From Chloroflexota bacterium (GTDB taxonomy: Bacteria > Chloroflexota > Anaerolineae > Anaerolineales > Villigracilaceae): a DNA stretch of 64,000 nt. Where the stretch lies: the NCBI GenBank assembly GCA_016219545.1, contig JACRMH010000017.1:1-64000 (forward strand), given 5' to 3'. The translations under genes were made by a program, and so were the position numbers. The notes beneath the pieces were generated by a model. That model was not told the origin of the DNA, did not search any database, and saw only the letters and a program-made list of their open reading frames with translations. Each line of letters starts with the position of its first letter. Positions within the stretch are counted from its first letter, which is position 1. Positions 16,370-24,343 of the stretch are shown piece after piece.

Positions 16370-17677
16370 TTATCCACCGAATAGTAGTTGAGAAAGAAGG
16401 AAGAGGTTAAGAGATACGATCAAGGCCGCGACGATGCCGGCTATTATAGTAGTTATTTTATGGTTCACTAAAATTCCCATTAAGTCTTTGCTTTGAGTGA
16501 ACATGACAAGGGGAATGACAGCGAACGGCAGGCCGAAACTCAGCACCACTTGACTCAATACAAGCGTGCGGGTTGGGTCAAGCCCAAGCGCGATCACAAT
16601 GATCGGCGGGGCCATGGTCACTGCGCGCCTTACCCAGCTTGGAATGGTGCGATGAATAAATCCCTGCATGATGACTTGCCCGGCCATGGTACCTACTGCT
16701 GAAGATGAAAGTCCGGAGGCGAGCAGAGAGATACCGAATACGGTACTTGCCGCAGAACCCAGCAAGGGAGTCAATGTGCGATAGGCTTCCTCAATTGAGC
16801 CGATTTCTTTGAGTCCCTGTGCATGAAACGTGGAAGATGCCATGATAAGCATGGCTCCATTGACCAGCCCGGCCAGACCCATGGCAATGGTCACATCGAA
16901 GATTTGAAAGCGGAATAATTTTTTTAGTTCGCTGTCATTCTTTGTGGGGATGCGGTTTTGCGTCAACGATGAATGCAGGAAGATGACATGCGGCATTACA
17001 GTCGCACCGAGGATGCCGGTTGCTAGCAGTACGCTCTCCACTCCTGAAAATTGCGGCACAACAGCATGGAACAAAACTTGTGATATCTCAGGTTTGTCCA
17101 GTATCGTTTCGATGACATAGCAAAAGGCGATCACGCCAACCAGGGCGGTGATGACTGCTTCAAGCGGACGGAAGCCTCTGCGTTCCAACCCAAGAATGAT
17201 AAATGTAGTTACGGCTGTCAGCAGAGCGGCGGGGAATAATGGAATGTGAAAAAGAAGATTGAAGCCAAGTGCAGCCCCGAGGAATTCGGCCAGGTCGGTG
17301 GCCATGGCCACCAGTTCCATCAATATCCACATCATGACGGAAACCCATTGAGGGAAATGTTCACGGCAAAGTTCTGCAAGATTTCTGCCAGTGGCAATTC
17401 CCAATTTGGCCGAGAGTGTTTGGATGAGCATGGCCATCAAATTGCTGGCAGTGATGACCCATAGGAGCATGTATCCGAATTGAGCGCCGCCTTGAATGTT
17501 CGTGGCAAAATTACCGGGGTCAATATATGCGACCGAGGCTACAAAGGCCGGCCCCATGAAGGGTAGGAGTCGTGCAAAGAATCCTTTTTTGCTTGTGCCG
17601 GTTAATACTTCATTGGCGGTATGTAAAGTACTGGCATCACCCTGTCGAATTAGCGGTTCTGTTTGTTTAGAAGCCAT
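16370..17677 (-). CDS. mntH: Nramp-family Mn(II)/divalent metal transporter (MntH-like)
   Basis: 435 residues with eleven predicted transmembrane helices. The metal-binding motifs are present: DPGN in TM1 (D53-N56) and MPH in TM6 (228-230). These residues coordinate Mn2+ or Fe2+ in characterised Nramp importers, which are driven by protons. The gene lies in one operon with a MntR-type regulator (two genes upstream), which supports manganese as the substrate. N-terminal about 35 residues are polar and variable. Start ATG is 26 bp after the preceding stop. Confidence 0.93.
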   Translation of the reverse strand: MASKQTEPLIRQGDASTLHTANEVLTGTSKKGFFARLLPFMGPAFVASVAYIDPGNFATNIQGGAQFGYMLLWVITASNLMAMLIQTLSAKLGIATGRNLAELCREHFPQWVSVMMWILMELVAMATDLAEFLGAALGFNLLFHIPLFPAALLTAVTTFIILGLERRGFRPLEAVITALVGVIAFCYVIETILDKPEISQVLFHAVVPQFSGVESVLLATGILGATVMPHVIFLHSSLTQNRIPTKNDSELKKLFRFQIFDVTIAMGLAGLVNGAMLIMASSTFHAQGLKEIGSIEEAYRTLTPLLGSAASTVFGISLLASGLSSSAVGTMAGQVIMQGFIHRTIPSWVRRAVTMAPPIIVIALGLDPTRTLVLSQVVLSFGLPFAVIPLVMFTQSKDLMGILVNHKITTIIAGIVAALIVSLNLFLLSQLLFGG

Positions 17678-17703
17678 AAAATTTGTTCCCTTTATGCTGA
17701 GTA

Positions 17704-18300
17704 TTATTTCCCAATTTTTGGCAGAAAGCGGCCGGTACGACTTATGTACTCGCGGTATTCATCACCGAATTTATTAATGAGATTGGCTTCCTCTTTGGGC
17801 GTGCGAATTGCCATGAGGATGAATGTCAATATACCCATTGTAGCGATGAACCAATTGTCTGCCATCATTCCAAAGGATATGAACATGGAGGCTCCAACTG
17901 TATAAAGCGGATGCCGCACCCACCGGTAAGGTCCGCTTGTGATGAGTTCATGTTTTTTACGCACCCCGCTGGTGGGGGAAATGTTGTTGCCGATGCTGCT
18001 GAATAGCCAGTAGATTCCAAGCATACAAAAAATACCCATGCCAACGCCCAACCAGCGCACTGGTTCGGGAAGCCCTGTTTTTGACCAAGCCATCCACGCA
18101 GGGTTTAGCAAATATACAAACGGACTCAGCCATAAGATCAGCCCGCCGATTTTGATAACGGTCATCATCCAGTTACCATCTATTTTGCGGGAAATGGTCT
18201 CGCCAGTTTCTCTGTCTGCTTTACGGCGGAAGTAAAAGGAGATGGATACGCTTGATAGAAGAATAACAGCGGCTAGGATACGGAATGTGTTTTCATTCAT
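17704..18300 (-). CDS. Isoprenylcysteine carboxyl methyltransferase-like membrane protein
   Basis: 198 residues from the ATG at 18298-18300, which has AAGGAG six nt upstream; ATGs at 18303 and 18333 are less well placed. Four to five transmembrane helices and the C-terminal block SGPYRWVRHPLYTVGASMFI ... FGDEYREYISRTGRFLP identify the PEMT/ICMT superfamily. It sits inside the metal operon between the MntR-like regulator and the Nramp transporter. It is the second of three such methyltransferases in this window. Substrate unknown. Confidence 0.82.
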   Translation of the reverse strand: MNENTFRILAAVILLSSVSISFYFRRKADRETGETISRKIDGNWMMTVIKIGGLILWLSPFVYLLNPAWMAWSKTGLPEPVRWLGVGMGIFCMLGIYWLFSSIGNNISPTSGVRKKHELITSGPYRWVRHPLYTVGASMFISFGMMADNWFIATMGILTFILMAIRTPKEEANLINKFGDEYREYISRTGRFLPKIGK

Positions 18301-18352
18301 CATATACTCCTTCACCAATAAAATCATTCCCAATATAAGTTTTGGGGTACGT

Positions 18353-19015
18353 TCAAATCACGAATATTTTTGTTGTGATATTCAAGCCGAGCACGTGAGT
18401 CTTGCGCCCGGACTTGATCGTTAAGTTATTGTCAAATGTAGAATGTGCGATCACTTCAAGTTGAACATTTGGGATGAGCCCCAATTCGTCCAGATGCCGG
18501 AGTAAATTCGGGTCTCGTGAATTCACCCGTTGAATTGTGGCAGTCTCATCGGTCCGCAAAGAAGCGAGCGGACGGGATTTGTCGGCAGGCATCGTCAAAT
18601 CTGCGGTGGGGATCAATTCTCCGTGCGGGTCACGAGTCGGGTTCCCCAATGCTTCCGCCATGCGCGCTTCGAAATCCTCAGAGATCACATGCTCAAGTTT
18701 ATCTGCTTCAGTGTGGACTTCGTCCCATGAATAGCCGAGCGTGGTGACCAGAAAAGTTTCCAGCAAACGGTGATGGCGGATGACTTCAAGTGCGGCCTTC
18801 TCTCCGCTTTTGGTAAGCGTAGCGCCTTGATGTTTTTTATAAACAACTAACGCTGGTTTGGAACTGGCGAGCTTCTGCAACATGCCGGTGACGGATGCGG
18901 GCGCAATGTTGAGGCGGGCTGCAAGATCGTTCGTGCTGGCGGAACCGCCATGCTCATTCAGTTCATAAATGTGTTTGAGGTAATCCTGAATGGATTGAGT
19001 AATAATTTCAGGCAT
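18353..19015 (-). CDS. mntR: MntR-type (DtxR family) Mn(II)-responsive regulator
   Basis: 220 residues: an N-terminal winged helix (about 1-62), a dimerisation and metal-binding domain (about 70-145) and a C-terminal FeoA/SH3-like domain (about 150-220). Metal ligands match MntR rather than DtxR: D11 replaces the DtxR Met10, and D105 replaces Cys102 in the block VHTEADKLEHVIS, with E108, H109, H82, E86 and H101 retained. In characterised proteins these carboxylates give manganese selectivity. AAGGAG precedes the ATG. It lies in the operon it probably controls through the palindrome at 22018-22045. Confidence 0.9.
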   Translation of the reverse strand: MPEIITQSIQDYLKHIYELNEHGGSASTNDLAARLNIAPASVTGMLQKLASSKPALVVYKKHQGATLTKSGEKAALEVIRHHRLLETFLVTTLGYSWDEVHTEADKLEHVISEDFEARMAEALGNPTRDPHGELIPTADLTMPADKSRPLASLRTDETATIQRVNSRDPNLLRHLDELGLIPNVQLEVIAHSTFDNNLTIKSGRKTHVLGLNITTKIFVI

Positions 19016-19024
19016 AGTACTCCT

Positions 19025-19723
19025 TTATACATTCCAAAGAGTGATGGTTGTGCATAAGAAGAAAACAAGGTATGCAATGTTAAACCCTGCGCCTTCGGCT
19101 GCATCGCGGATAAATTGCGGAAGTAGACGTTTGAGCAGCAGCCATGTAATAGTCATTGTGACAGGGTTAATGGCTGCCATCCATATTGGGAAATGGGTTT
19201 TTCCCGTACCAACCATCACCGAAAATAAAATGGATGCGATGATGATAAGAATGAGCACAGGCACATAAGTGATGATCAGCACCTTGCGATGGTGTACGAT
19301 CATATCCACAATGACGCTTTGCGAATGTTCATCCACTTTGTTCAAGGCCTGGATGTATTCGCCCATGAAGTAGAACGTCCCATGCACGAATGCGCCGATC
19401 ACAGAAGCGACGCCAAACAAAAGAACAGTTGTGAGCACCAGAGTTTCATTGGCTCCGTCAAGCCCATGATAGATTTGCCAGAATCCTTGAAGTACCAATG
19501 GCGCAGCGAAGACGCCCAACAATGCTCCCCAGATCATGCGGTTGGGCGGAAGCACGACCATCCTTTCCGCATCTGAGAGTAATTTGGCATGGGGCTTTAA
19601 TTTGGGGTAATCATCCAATGAAACTTTACTGGCAAGCAAAAGTACATCGCCGATGGCAAAGACGAAGGCGCCAATGATGGCTAATGAACCAGTCAAACGA
19701 AGGAGGAAATTTAAATCATGCAT
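19025..19723 (-). CDS. Six-TM membrane protein of unknown function (DUF6796-like?)
   Basis: 232 residues with about six hydrophobic segments (around 8-30, 65-85, 95-115, 148-172, 182-200 and 212-230). I recognise no catalytic motif. A conserved-looking C-terminus (AEGAGFNIAYLVFFL) and the segment LPPNRMIWGALLGVFAAPL recall DUF6796-type proteins, but this is uncertain. It starts 10 bp after the ZIP gene and ends 9 bp before the MntR-like gene, so it is part of the metal operon. A role in metal handling is only inferred from context. Confidence 0.6.
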   Translation of the reverse strand: MHDLNFLLRLTGSLAIIGAFVFAIGDVLLLASKVSLDDYPKLKPHAKLLSDAERMVVLPPNRMIWGALLGVFAAPLVLQGFWQIYHGLDGANETLVLTTVLLFGVASVIGAFVHGTFYFMGEYIQALNKVDEHSQSVIVDMIVHHRKVLIITYVPVLILIIIASILFSVMVGTGKTHFPIWMAAINPVTMTITWLLLKRLLPQFIRDAAEGAGFNIAYLVFFLCTTITLWNV

Positions 19724-19733
19724 GTGCGTCTTG

Positions 19734-20921
19734 TTATTTGATCAGAAGCCCTGTGACCCAGAGCATCAACATGCCCGTCAGCACGCCGCTAAAAACAGTC
19801 ATGGGCATTGCTTCGCGCATTGTATCTTTTTGAATGAGTTTTGCAATTTCATAGATCACTTCAAAAATTGCACCAGCGCCAATGGCGAGGAACAGCACCG
19901 CGAGAAAAGGAGAAGGTGTATATCCACCGATCCATGCGCCAAGGATGGCCGGTCCGCCGCCGATCATTCCCATGATGGCAAGTCTGCCGATGCTGGGTTT
20001 GTCGCGCAGGACTGGCGCAATGATGCCGAGCCCCTCGGTGATGTTTTGAATGATGAAGCCGACGACGAGGAATGTGCCCAATGCAATTTCGCCGACGCTG
20101 TAAGCTGCGCCAATGGCAAGTCCTTCACCGAGGTTGTGGAATCCGATCCCAACTGCGATCATGAATGCGACTGCGAGTCTGCGGTCTGTTTCATTGCCCG
20201 TGATCTCAGTCTGTCGTTTTGAAATGGCATCCAGTAACAGGAATGTCCCAACTGCGCCAATGCCAATTAGGCCGATACCCTGAAATGCAGAAGGCACTTT
20301 GTTTGCAAATTCAAGGGCCTCGGCAATTGTGTCCAAACCAAGAAATACAAGCAAGCCCGCTGTTGCGGCCATCAGGAAAGTCATCGTGCGGCGTCCAAGT
20401 TGACGCAGGGCGGGGAACCAGAAGATGCCGAGAAATACGGGGATGACTCCCACGTACAGGCCGATCAATGTGAAGCCCCAAAATGTTTTACTCGAAGGCT
20501 GCGGAGTTTCAAACGCAACAGGAATCTCAACATAGAATGGAACAGCGTTATTTGTGAATATGGTTATTGCATACGCTTCGCCGTGCGACCATGGATAGTC
20601 AAAACGGATCACGGCGCGTCCAAGGCGTTGAATGGTTGAGTCTGGGTCTACACTAAAGGGCATCACCGCCGAGTTAATGATGATGTTTGCGATGGTGATT
20701 TCTTCTGGTCCCGTGTTGCGGACGTGGAGTTCGATACTGCCTCGTTCGAGGACATAACGCTCCACATCCAAGCCCTCAACTGGTGCGGCGGTGCTGAGAC
20801 TTAATCCGCCGCCTGTGGAGAGGAAGAGCGCGATCACACCAGCGAGGAGAATGATCGGGATCAGAAGCAGGATGAGGCTTTGGAAAGTGAAGCGGGGTTT
20901 TGTTGTCGAATTTTCAGTCAT
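19734..20921 (-). CDS. ZIP/GufA-like metal transporter with extracytoplasmic domain
   Basis: 395 residues. After a first transmembrane helix (about 14-38) comes a beta-rich extracytoplasmic region (about 45-135). The ZIP membrane domain (about 140-395) has FHNLGEGLAIGAA in TM4 and IIQNITEGLGI in TM5, the paired metal-binding helices of the ZIP family in their GufA form. ZIP proteins move Zn2+, Fe2+ or Mn2+ into the cytoplasm. The gene lies 15 bp after the multicopper oxidase and upstream of the Mn regulator. The extracytoplasmic insertion is not part of standard ZIPs and may help metal capture. Confidence 0.88.
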   Translation of the reverse strand: MTENSTTKPRFTFQSLILLLIPIILLAGVIALFLSTGGGLSLSTAAPVEGLDVERYVLERGSIELHVRNTGPEEITIANIIINSAVMPFSVDPDSTIQRLGRAVIRFDYPWSHGEAYAITIFTNNAVPFYVEIPVAFETPQPSSKTFWGFTLIGLYVGVIPVFLGIFWFPALRQLGRRTMTFLMAATAGLLVFLGLDTIAEALEFANKVPSAFQGIGLIGIGAVGTFLLLDAISKRQTEITGNETDRRLAVAFMIAVGIGFHNLGEGLAIGAAYSVGEIALGTFLVVGFIIQNITEGLGIIAPVLRDKPSIGRLAIMGMIGGGPAILGAWIGGYTPSPFLAVLFLAIGAGAIFEVIYEIAKLIQKDTMREAMPMTVFSGVLTGMLMLWVTGLLIK

Positions 20922-20936
20922 GTTACACCTGTAAAA

Positions 20937-21995
20937 TTATTCCGTCACTTCGATCATGCCGTTCCAGCCAAGTTCTGCGAACTCGGTCACATGGGCGTGG
21001 AACATGTACATGCCGGGGTATTTGTAACTGAATTCCAGAATACCGCGCTGGGCCTGCCCTTGAATGATGGTGTCTGTAAATTCAGATGGAGTGAGACTTG
21101 TGCCGGTGGGGTAGTAGTGAAAGAAGTTGGCGTGCAGATGAAATGAGTTGATCAGGTCGAACTCAAGAATGTTCACAAGGTAAACGCGGACCGTTTCACC
21201 GACTTTGATTTGAACAGGATGGTTCTGATAATGAAAAGGGATCGCATTGACCGCATAGAAATCGTTTACGTCGTCAAAGTCAATATCGAAGCCGCTCATT
21301 ACCATCACCATTTCATGGTCAACAGCAGGACGACCCGCTTTTGGATCAATGATGAAAGCGCCGTATAGCCCCTTTGCAATATGACGCGCCAATGGAAATA
21401 CATGACAGTGATAAAGGTGAAGCCCGAACGGTTCCGCATCGAATTCATACGTAAATGATTCGCCGGGTTGAACATTGCCGCCAGGTCCCGTCCCCGGCAC
21501 CCCGTCCATTGTGCCTGCATGGAAGCCATGAAAATGCATGGTGTGTGGATGGTCGCTTCCATTTTGGAATGTGATCCGAATATGGTCTCCCTCTGTGCAG
21601 CGCAGGGTAGGACCGGGGATGCGTCCGTTATACGTCCACGCGGCAAACTTGATTCCAGGCAGGAGCTCAATTTCCTTGTTGATCACTATGATGTTGTATT
21701 CGCGCAGCGTTCTGCCGTCAGGCAATGTGGAAACTTTGCCGTAGTCAAAATCGGTCAAAATATCTGTGGGATTGAATCCGTTTGCTTTGTGATCTACTTC
21801 GCCCACGGTTCCCGGCATGATTTCGTCACCGTGTTGCATTTGAACAACGGGAGAAATATCCTGGTTGATGCCGCAAATTGAATCTTGAGGGGTAGATGCG
21901 AGAGCATTTTTTTGTGTCCATACTGCTCCGCCTACTGTACCAAATAATGCCAGCCCGCCTACTTTAAGAAAATCTCGTCGAGATATGGTTTTCAT
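20937..21995 (-). CDS. Two-domain multicopper oxidase with Tat signal
   Basis: 352 residues. The N-terminus has the twin-arginine motif SRRDFLK and an Ala-rich cleavage region near 30. The first cupredoxin domain has HPHTMHFHG and LYHCHVFPLARHIAKG, supplying type 1 (C, H) and type 2/3 copper ligands. The second has NSFHLHANFF and MFHAHVTEFAELGWNG, with no Cys, so type 1 copper is only in the first domain. This resembles two-domain laccases and nitrite-reductase-like MCOs. It heads the metal operon; oxidation of Mn2+, Fe2+ or Cu+ outside the membrane is plausible but unproven. Confidence 0.85.
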   Translation of the reverse strand: MKTISRRDFLKVGGLALFGTVGGAVWTQKNALASTPQDSICGINQDISPVVQMQHGDEIMPGTVGEVDHKANGFNPTDILTDFDYGKVSTLPDGRTLREYNIIVINKEIELLPGIKFAAWTYNGRIPGPTLRCTEGDHIRITFQNGSDHPHTMHFHGFHAGTMDGVPGTGPGGNVQPGESFTYEFDAEPFGLHLYHCHVFPLARHIAKGLYGAFIIDPKAGRPAVDHEMVMVMSGFDIDFDDVNDFYAVNAIPFHYQNHPVQIKVGETVRVYLVNILEFDLINSFHLHANFFHYYPTGTSLTPSEFTDTIIQGQAQRGILEFSYKYPGMYMFHAHVTEFAELGWNGMIEVTE

Positions 21996-22017
21996 ATTAA
22001 CTCCTAATTGTATACTT

Positions 22018-22045
22018 ATAAAATTTAGTCTGACCTAAATTTTAT
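22018..22045 (-). promoter_or_regulatory. 28-bp palindrome, probable MntR/DtxR operator
   Basis: ATAAAATTTAG (left) and CTAAATTTTAT (right) are perfect 11-bp inverse complements with a 6-bp centre (TCTGAC). The core TTTAGTCTGACCTAAA resembles DtxR-family boxes. It overlaps the last bases of the -10 box of the operon that encodes a MntR-like protein. Confidence 0.75.
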
Positions 22046-22071
22046 TTTATCCCAAATAAAACTCCTGTCAA
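22044..22071 (-). promoter_or_regulatory. Promoter of the seven-gene metal operon
   Basis: On the minus strand TTGACA (22066-22071) and TAAAAT (22044-22049) are 16 bp apart. The palindrome lies directly downstream and overlaps the -10 box, the expected place for a repressor. Confidence 0.7.
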
Positions 22072-22087
22072 GAGGTAAAATAAGTTA

Positions 22088-23125
22088 ATGTCCCTCTATT
22101 CCGAGATTAATGAACAACCTGAACGGATCAAGTCTCTCCTCGTCTCACAGAAAAGAACTGTGGAGCAGGTTGCAGCCGCCATACATAAACATGACATCCA
22201 ATATGTATTCCTCGCGGCGCGCGGGACATCTGATAATGCGGGACGCTATGCAAATTATTTGCTCGGCGCATTCAACGGACTCCCGCTTGCGCTGGCCACG
22301 CCTTCATTATTTACATATTACAAACGACCGCCGAAATTGAAGAATGCCCTGGTGATCGGCATTTCACAATCGGGGCAGTCGCCGGATATTGTCAGCGTGC
22401 TGGTGGAGGGGAGACGCCAAAACTGTCTCACTCTTGCGATCACGAATGAGCCCGAATCGTCCCTGACGCAAGCCGCGGATTTTGTTCTTGATATTCAGGC
22501 GGGGGATGAAAAAGCTGTAGCCGCAACAAAGACGTACACCACAGAGTTGATGTCCGTTGCCATGCTCTCGGCTATCGTCAATGGAAATAAAAAATACTGG
22601 AAGGAGTTGGAAAAAGTGTCCGGCTGGATGAAGTCGGTCTTGAAACAAAACGACTTCATCGCACAGTCTGCACAGCGTTACCGTTACATGGATCAGACCA
22701 TTGTGCTTGGGCGCGGATTTAATTATGCCACCGCGTTTGAATGGGCTTTGAAATTAAAAGAATTAACCTATGTAAAAGCCGAGCCATATTCTTCTGCTGA
22801 TTTTGCCCACGGTCCCATTGCGATGATCGAGAATGGATTTCCCATCATGGCAGTCGCGCCCAAAGGCAAAGTATTCGACTCGATGTATCAAATGCTAAAA
22901 AGACTTCGCGAAGAATTTTCAGCCGAACTGGTTGTGATATCAAATGATAAAAAGGCACTGGCTTTGGCTCAAATGCCTTTGACGATTCCGGCGGACGTGC
23001 CTGAATGGTTATCTCCATTGGTCAGTATTCTGCCCGCGCAATTGTTCGCTTATCATCTTACGCTTGCAAAAGGTTATAACGCCGAAAACCCGCGCAGTAT
23101 CCATAAAGTGACGAAGACAAAATAA
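22088..23125 (+). CDS. SIS-domain sugar-phosphate isomerase/deaminase
   Basis: 345 residues with two SIS domains (about 20-165 and 190-335), like the isomerase half of glucosamine-6-phosphate synthase without its glutaminase domain. Visible motifs include the phosphosugar loop GISQSGQSPD and the Ser/Thr-rich TKTYTTEL, with the FAHGP segment near 240. Related proteins (AgaS, NagB-II, FrlB types) deaminate or isomerise amino-sugar phosphates. It is transcribed divergently from the multicopper oxidase operon and lies 18 bp before an ATP-grasp gene, so the two may act together. The precise sugar cannot be assigned. Confidence 0.85.
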   Translation: MSLYSEINEQPERIKSLLVSQKRTVEQVAAAIHKHDIQYVFLAARGTSDNAGRYANYLLGAFNGLPLALATPSLFTYYKRPPKLKNALVIGISQSGQSPDIVSVLVEGRRQNCLTLAITNEPESSLTQAADFVLDIQAGDEKAVAATKTYTTELMSVAMLSAIVNGNKKYWKELEKVSGWMKSVLKQNDFIAQSAQRYRYMDQTIVLGRGFNYATAFEWALKLKELTYVKAEPYSSADFAHGPIAMIENGFPIMAVAPKGKVFDSMYQMLKRLREEFSAELVVISNDKKALALAQMPLTIPADVPEWLSPLVSILPAQLFAYHLTLAKGYNAENPRSIHKVTKTK

Positions 23126-23143
23126 AAATCAAAGAGGTGACTT

Positions 23144-24115
23144 ATGCGAGTTTGTATTCTTTCAGATGAAGAGATCGAAGATTTCAACCCGGCGCCATAC
23201 ATCAAAGACTTTGATTGGCAAATGGTCACCATCACCGCGCCCGTTATGGATAAGATCCGCGCACTGGCTGAGAAGAAAGAATTCGATGTCTTTCTTAATC
23301 TTTGCGAAGGTTATGAATTTGAAGATGAGGAGGATGACGAACTCGGATATGACGCGCTGGAAGTTGTTCATGCGCTAGAGGCATTGAACCTGCCTTTTAC
23401 AGGGGCAAGCTCAAATTGCTTCGACCCGACGCGTGAAGAGATGCAGTCGATTGCGGAGGCAAATAACGTTAGTTTTGTAAAAGGTTATCATGTAGAAAGT
23501 GTGGAAGAAGCCGAAAGGCTAGTGGGGAATTTGCGTTATCCCATTATGGTCAAGCATCCCAAGAGTTATGGAAGCACCGGCATGACCAAAGAATCCCGCG
23601 CTGATACGCTGGATCAGGTCCGTATTCAGGTGGAAAGAATTTGCAAAGAATTTGGTGCAGCGCGCATGGAGGAATTTATTGTCGGCAAGGAATTCAATGT
23701 ATTGGTGGTGGATAATGCCGATGATCTGAGTCGGCCTTTTGCGTATCCGCCCGCTGAATTGGTTTTCCCTCCCGATGAAGAATTCTGGCATGTGGATGTG
23801 AAATGGAATTACGATGTCATCTTTGACTTTAAGCAGGTGACCGATCCGCATCTGACTGCGCGTTTGCATGATCTTGCAAAACGGATGTATCTCGCGATGG
23901 AAGTTTCCGGCTATGGCCGCTGTGACATCCGCATGAACGAGCAGGGTGAGTTGTTCATTTTGGAGATCAACCCGAACGGCGGCATCATGTTCAAGCCGGA
24001 AGAGTATGGTCCCGCAGATTATATGATCCTGTACGATGCGGAAGGTTATAAAGGATTCTTCAATCGTATTTTCCAGGCGGCACATGTCAGGCAGAAAATG
24101 AGAGCTGCAAAATAA
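23144..24115 (+). CDS. ATP-grasp ligase, D-Ala-D-Ala ligase-like
   Basis: 323 residues with the ATP-grasp fold: PIMVKHPKSYGSTGM is the nucleotide-binding loop (about 145-160), EEFIVGKEFNVLVV the central strand pair, and RCDIRMNEQGELFILEINPNGG the Mg-binding C-terminal block. The layout matches D-alanine-D-alanine ligase and its relatives, but the N-terminal region is short and unusually acidic (EFEDEEDDE). An AAAGAGG ribosome binding site precedes it, and a strong hairpin terminator follows. The ligated substrates are unknown; cell-wall peptide or amino-acid ligation is the family expectation. Confidence 0.8.
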   Translation: MRVCILSDEEIEDFNPAPYIKDFDWQMVTITAPVMDKIRALAEKKEFDVFLNLCEGYEFEDEEDDELGYDALEVVHALEALNLPFTGASSNCFDPTREEMQSIAEANNVSFVKGYHVESVEEAERLVGNLRYPIMVKHPKSYGSTGMTKESRADTLDQVRIQVERICKEFGAARMEEFIVGKEFNVLVVDNADDLSRPFAYPPAELVFPPDEEFWHVDVKWNYDVIFDFKQVTDPHLTARLHDLAKRMYLAMEVSGYGRCDIRMNEQGELFILEINPNGGIMFKPEEYGPADYMILYDAEGYKGFFNRIFQAAHVRQKMRAAK

Positions 24116-24119
24116 TCGA

Positions 24120-24161
24120 GTGAACAAAAAAACCATGAGTTTTCATGGTTTTTTTGTTCAC
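24120..24161 (+). terminator. Long hairpin terminator
   Basis: GTGAACAAAAAAACCATGA pairs with the mirrored TCATGGTTTTTTTGTTCAC around a short loop, 4 bp after the ATP-grasp stop codon. The right arm carries a seven-T run. Confidence 0.8.
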
Positions 24162-24244
24162 GTTATCCGATCAGTTCCGAGGAAATTCTGGTGCAAAAGC
24201 TTTCATTTTTATCAAGTAGGACTAAAAATGGTGACATTTGTCAT

Positions 24245-24272
24245 TTGACAGCATTATTTTTATACCTATACT
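24245..24272 (+). promoter_or_regulatory. Promoter of the giant surface protein gene
   Basis: TTGACA (24245-24250) and TATACT (24267-24272) with a 16-bp spacer. The start site would be near 24279, leaving a leader of about 65 nt with GGGAGGGTACC directly before the ATG. Confidence 0.75.
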
Positions 24273-24343
24273 ATAAAATGTATGATAAGAAATCTTTCAT
24301 TTAAGTAAGCAATTTCATCTTTTCTTTACCTCGGGAGGGTACC

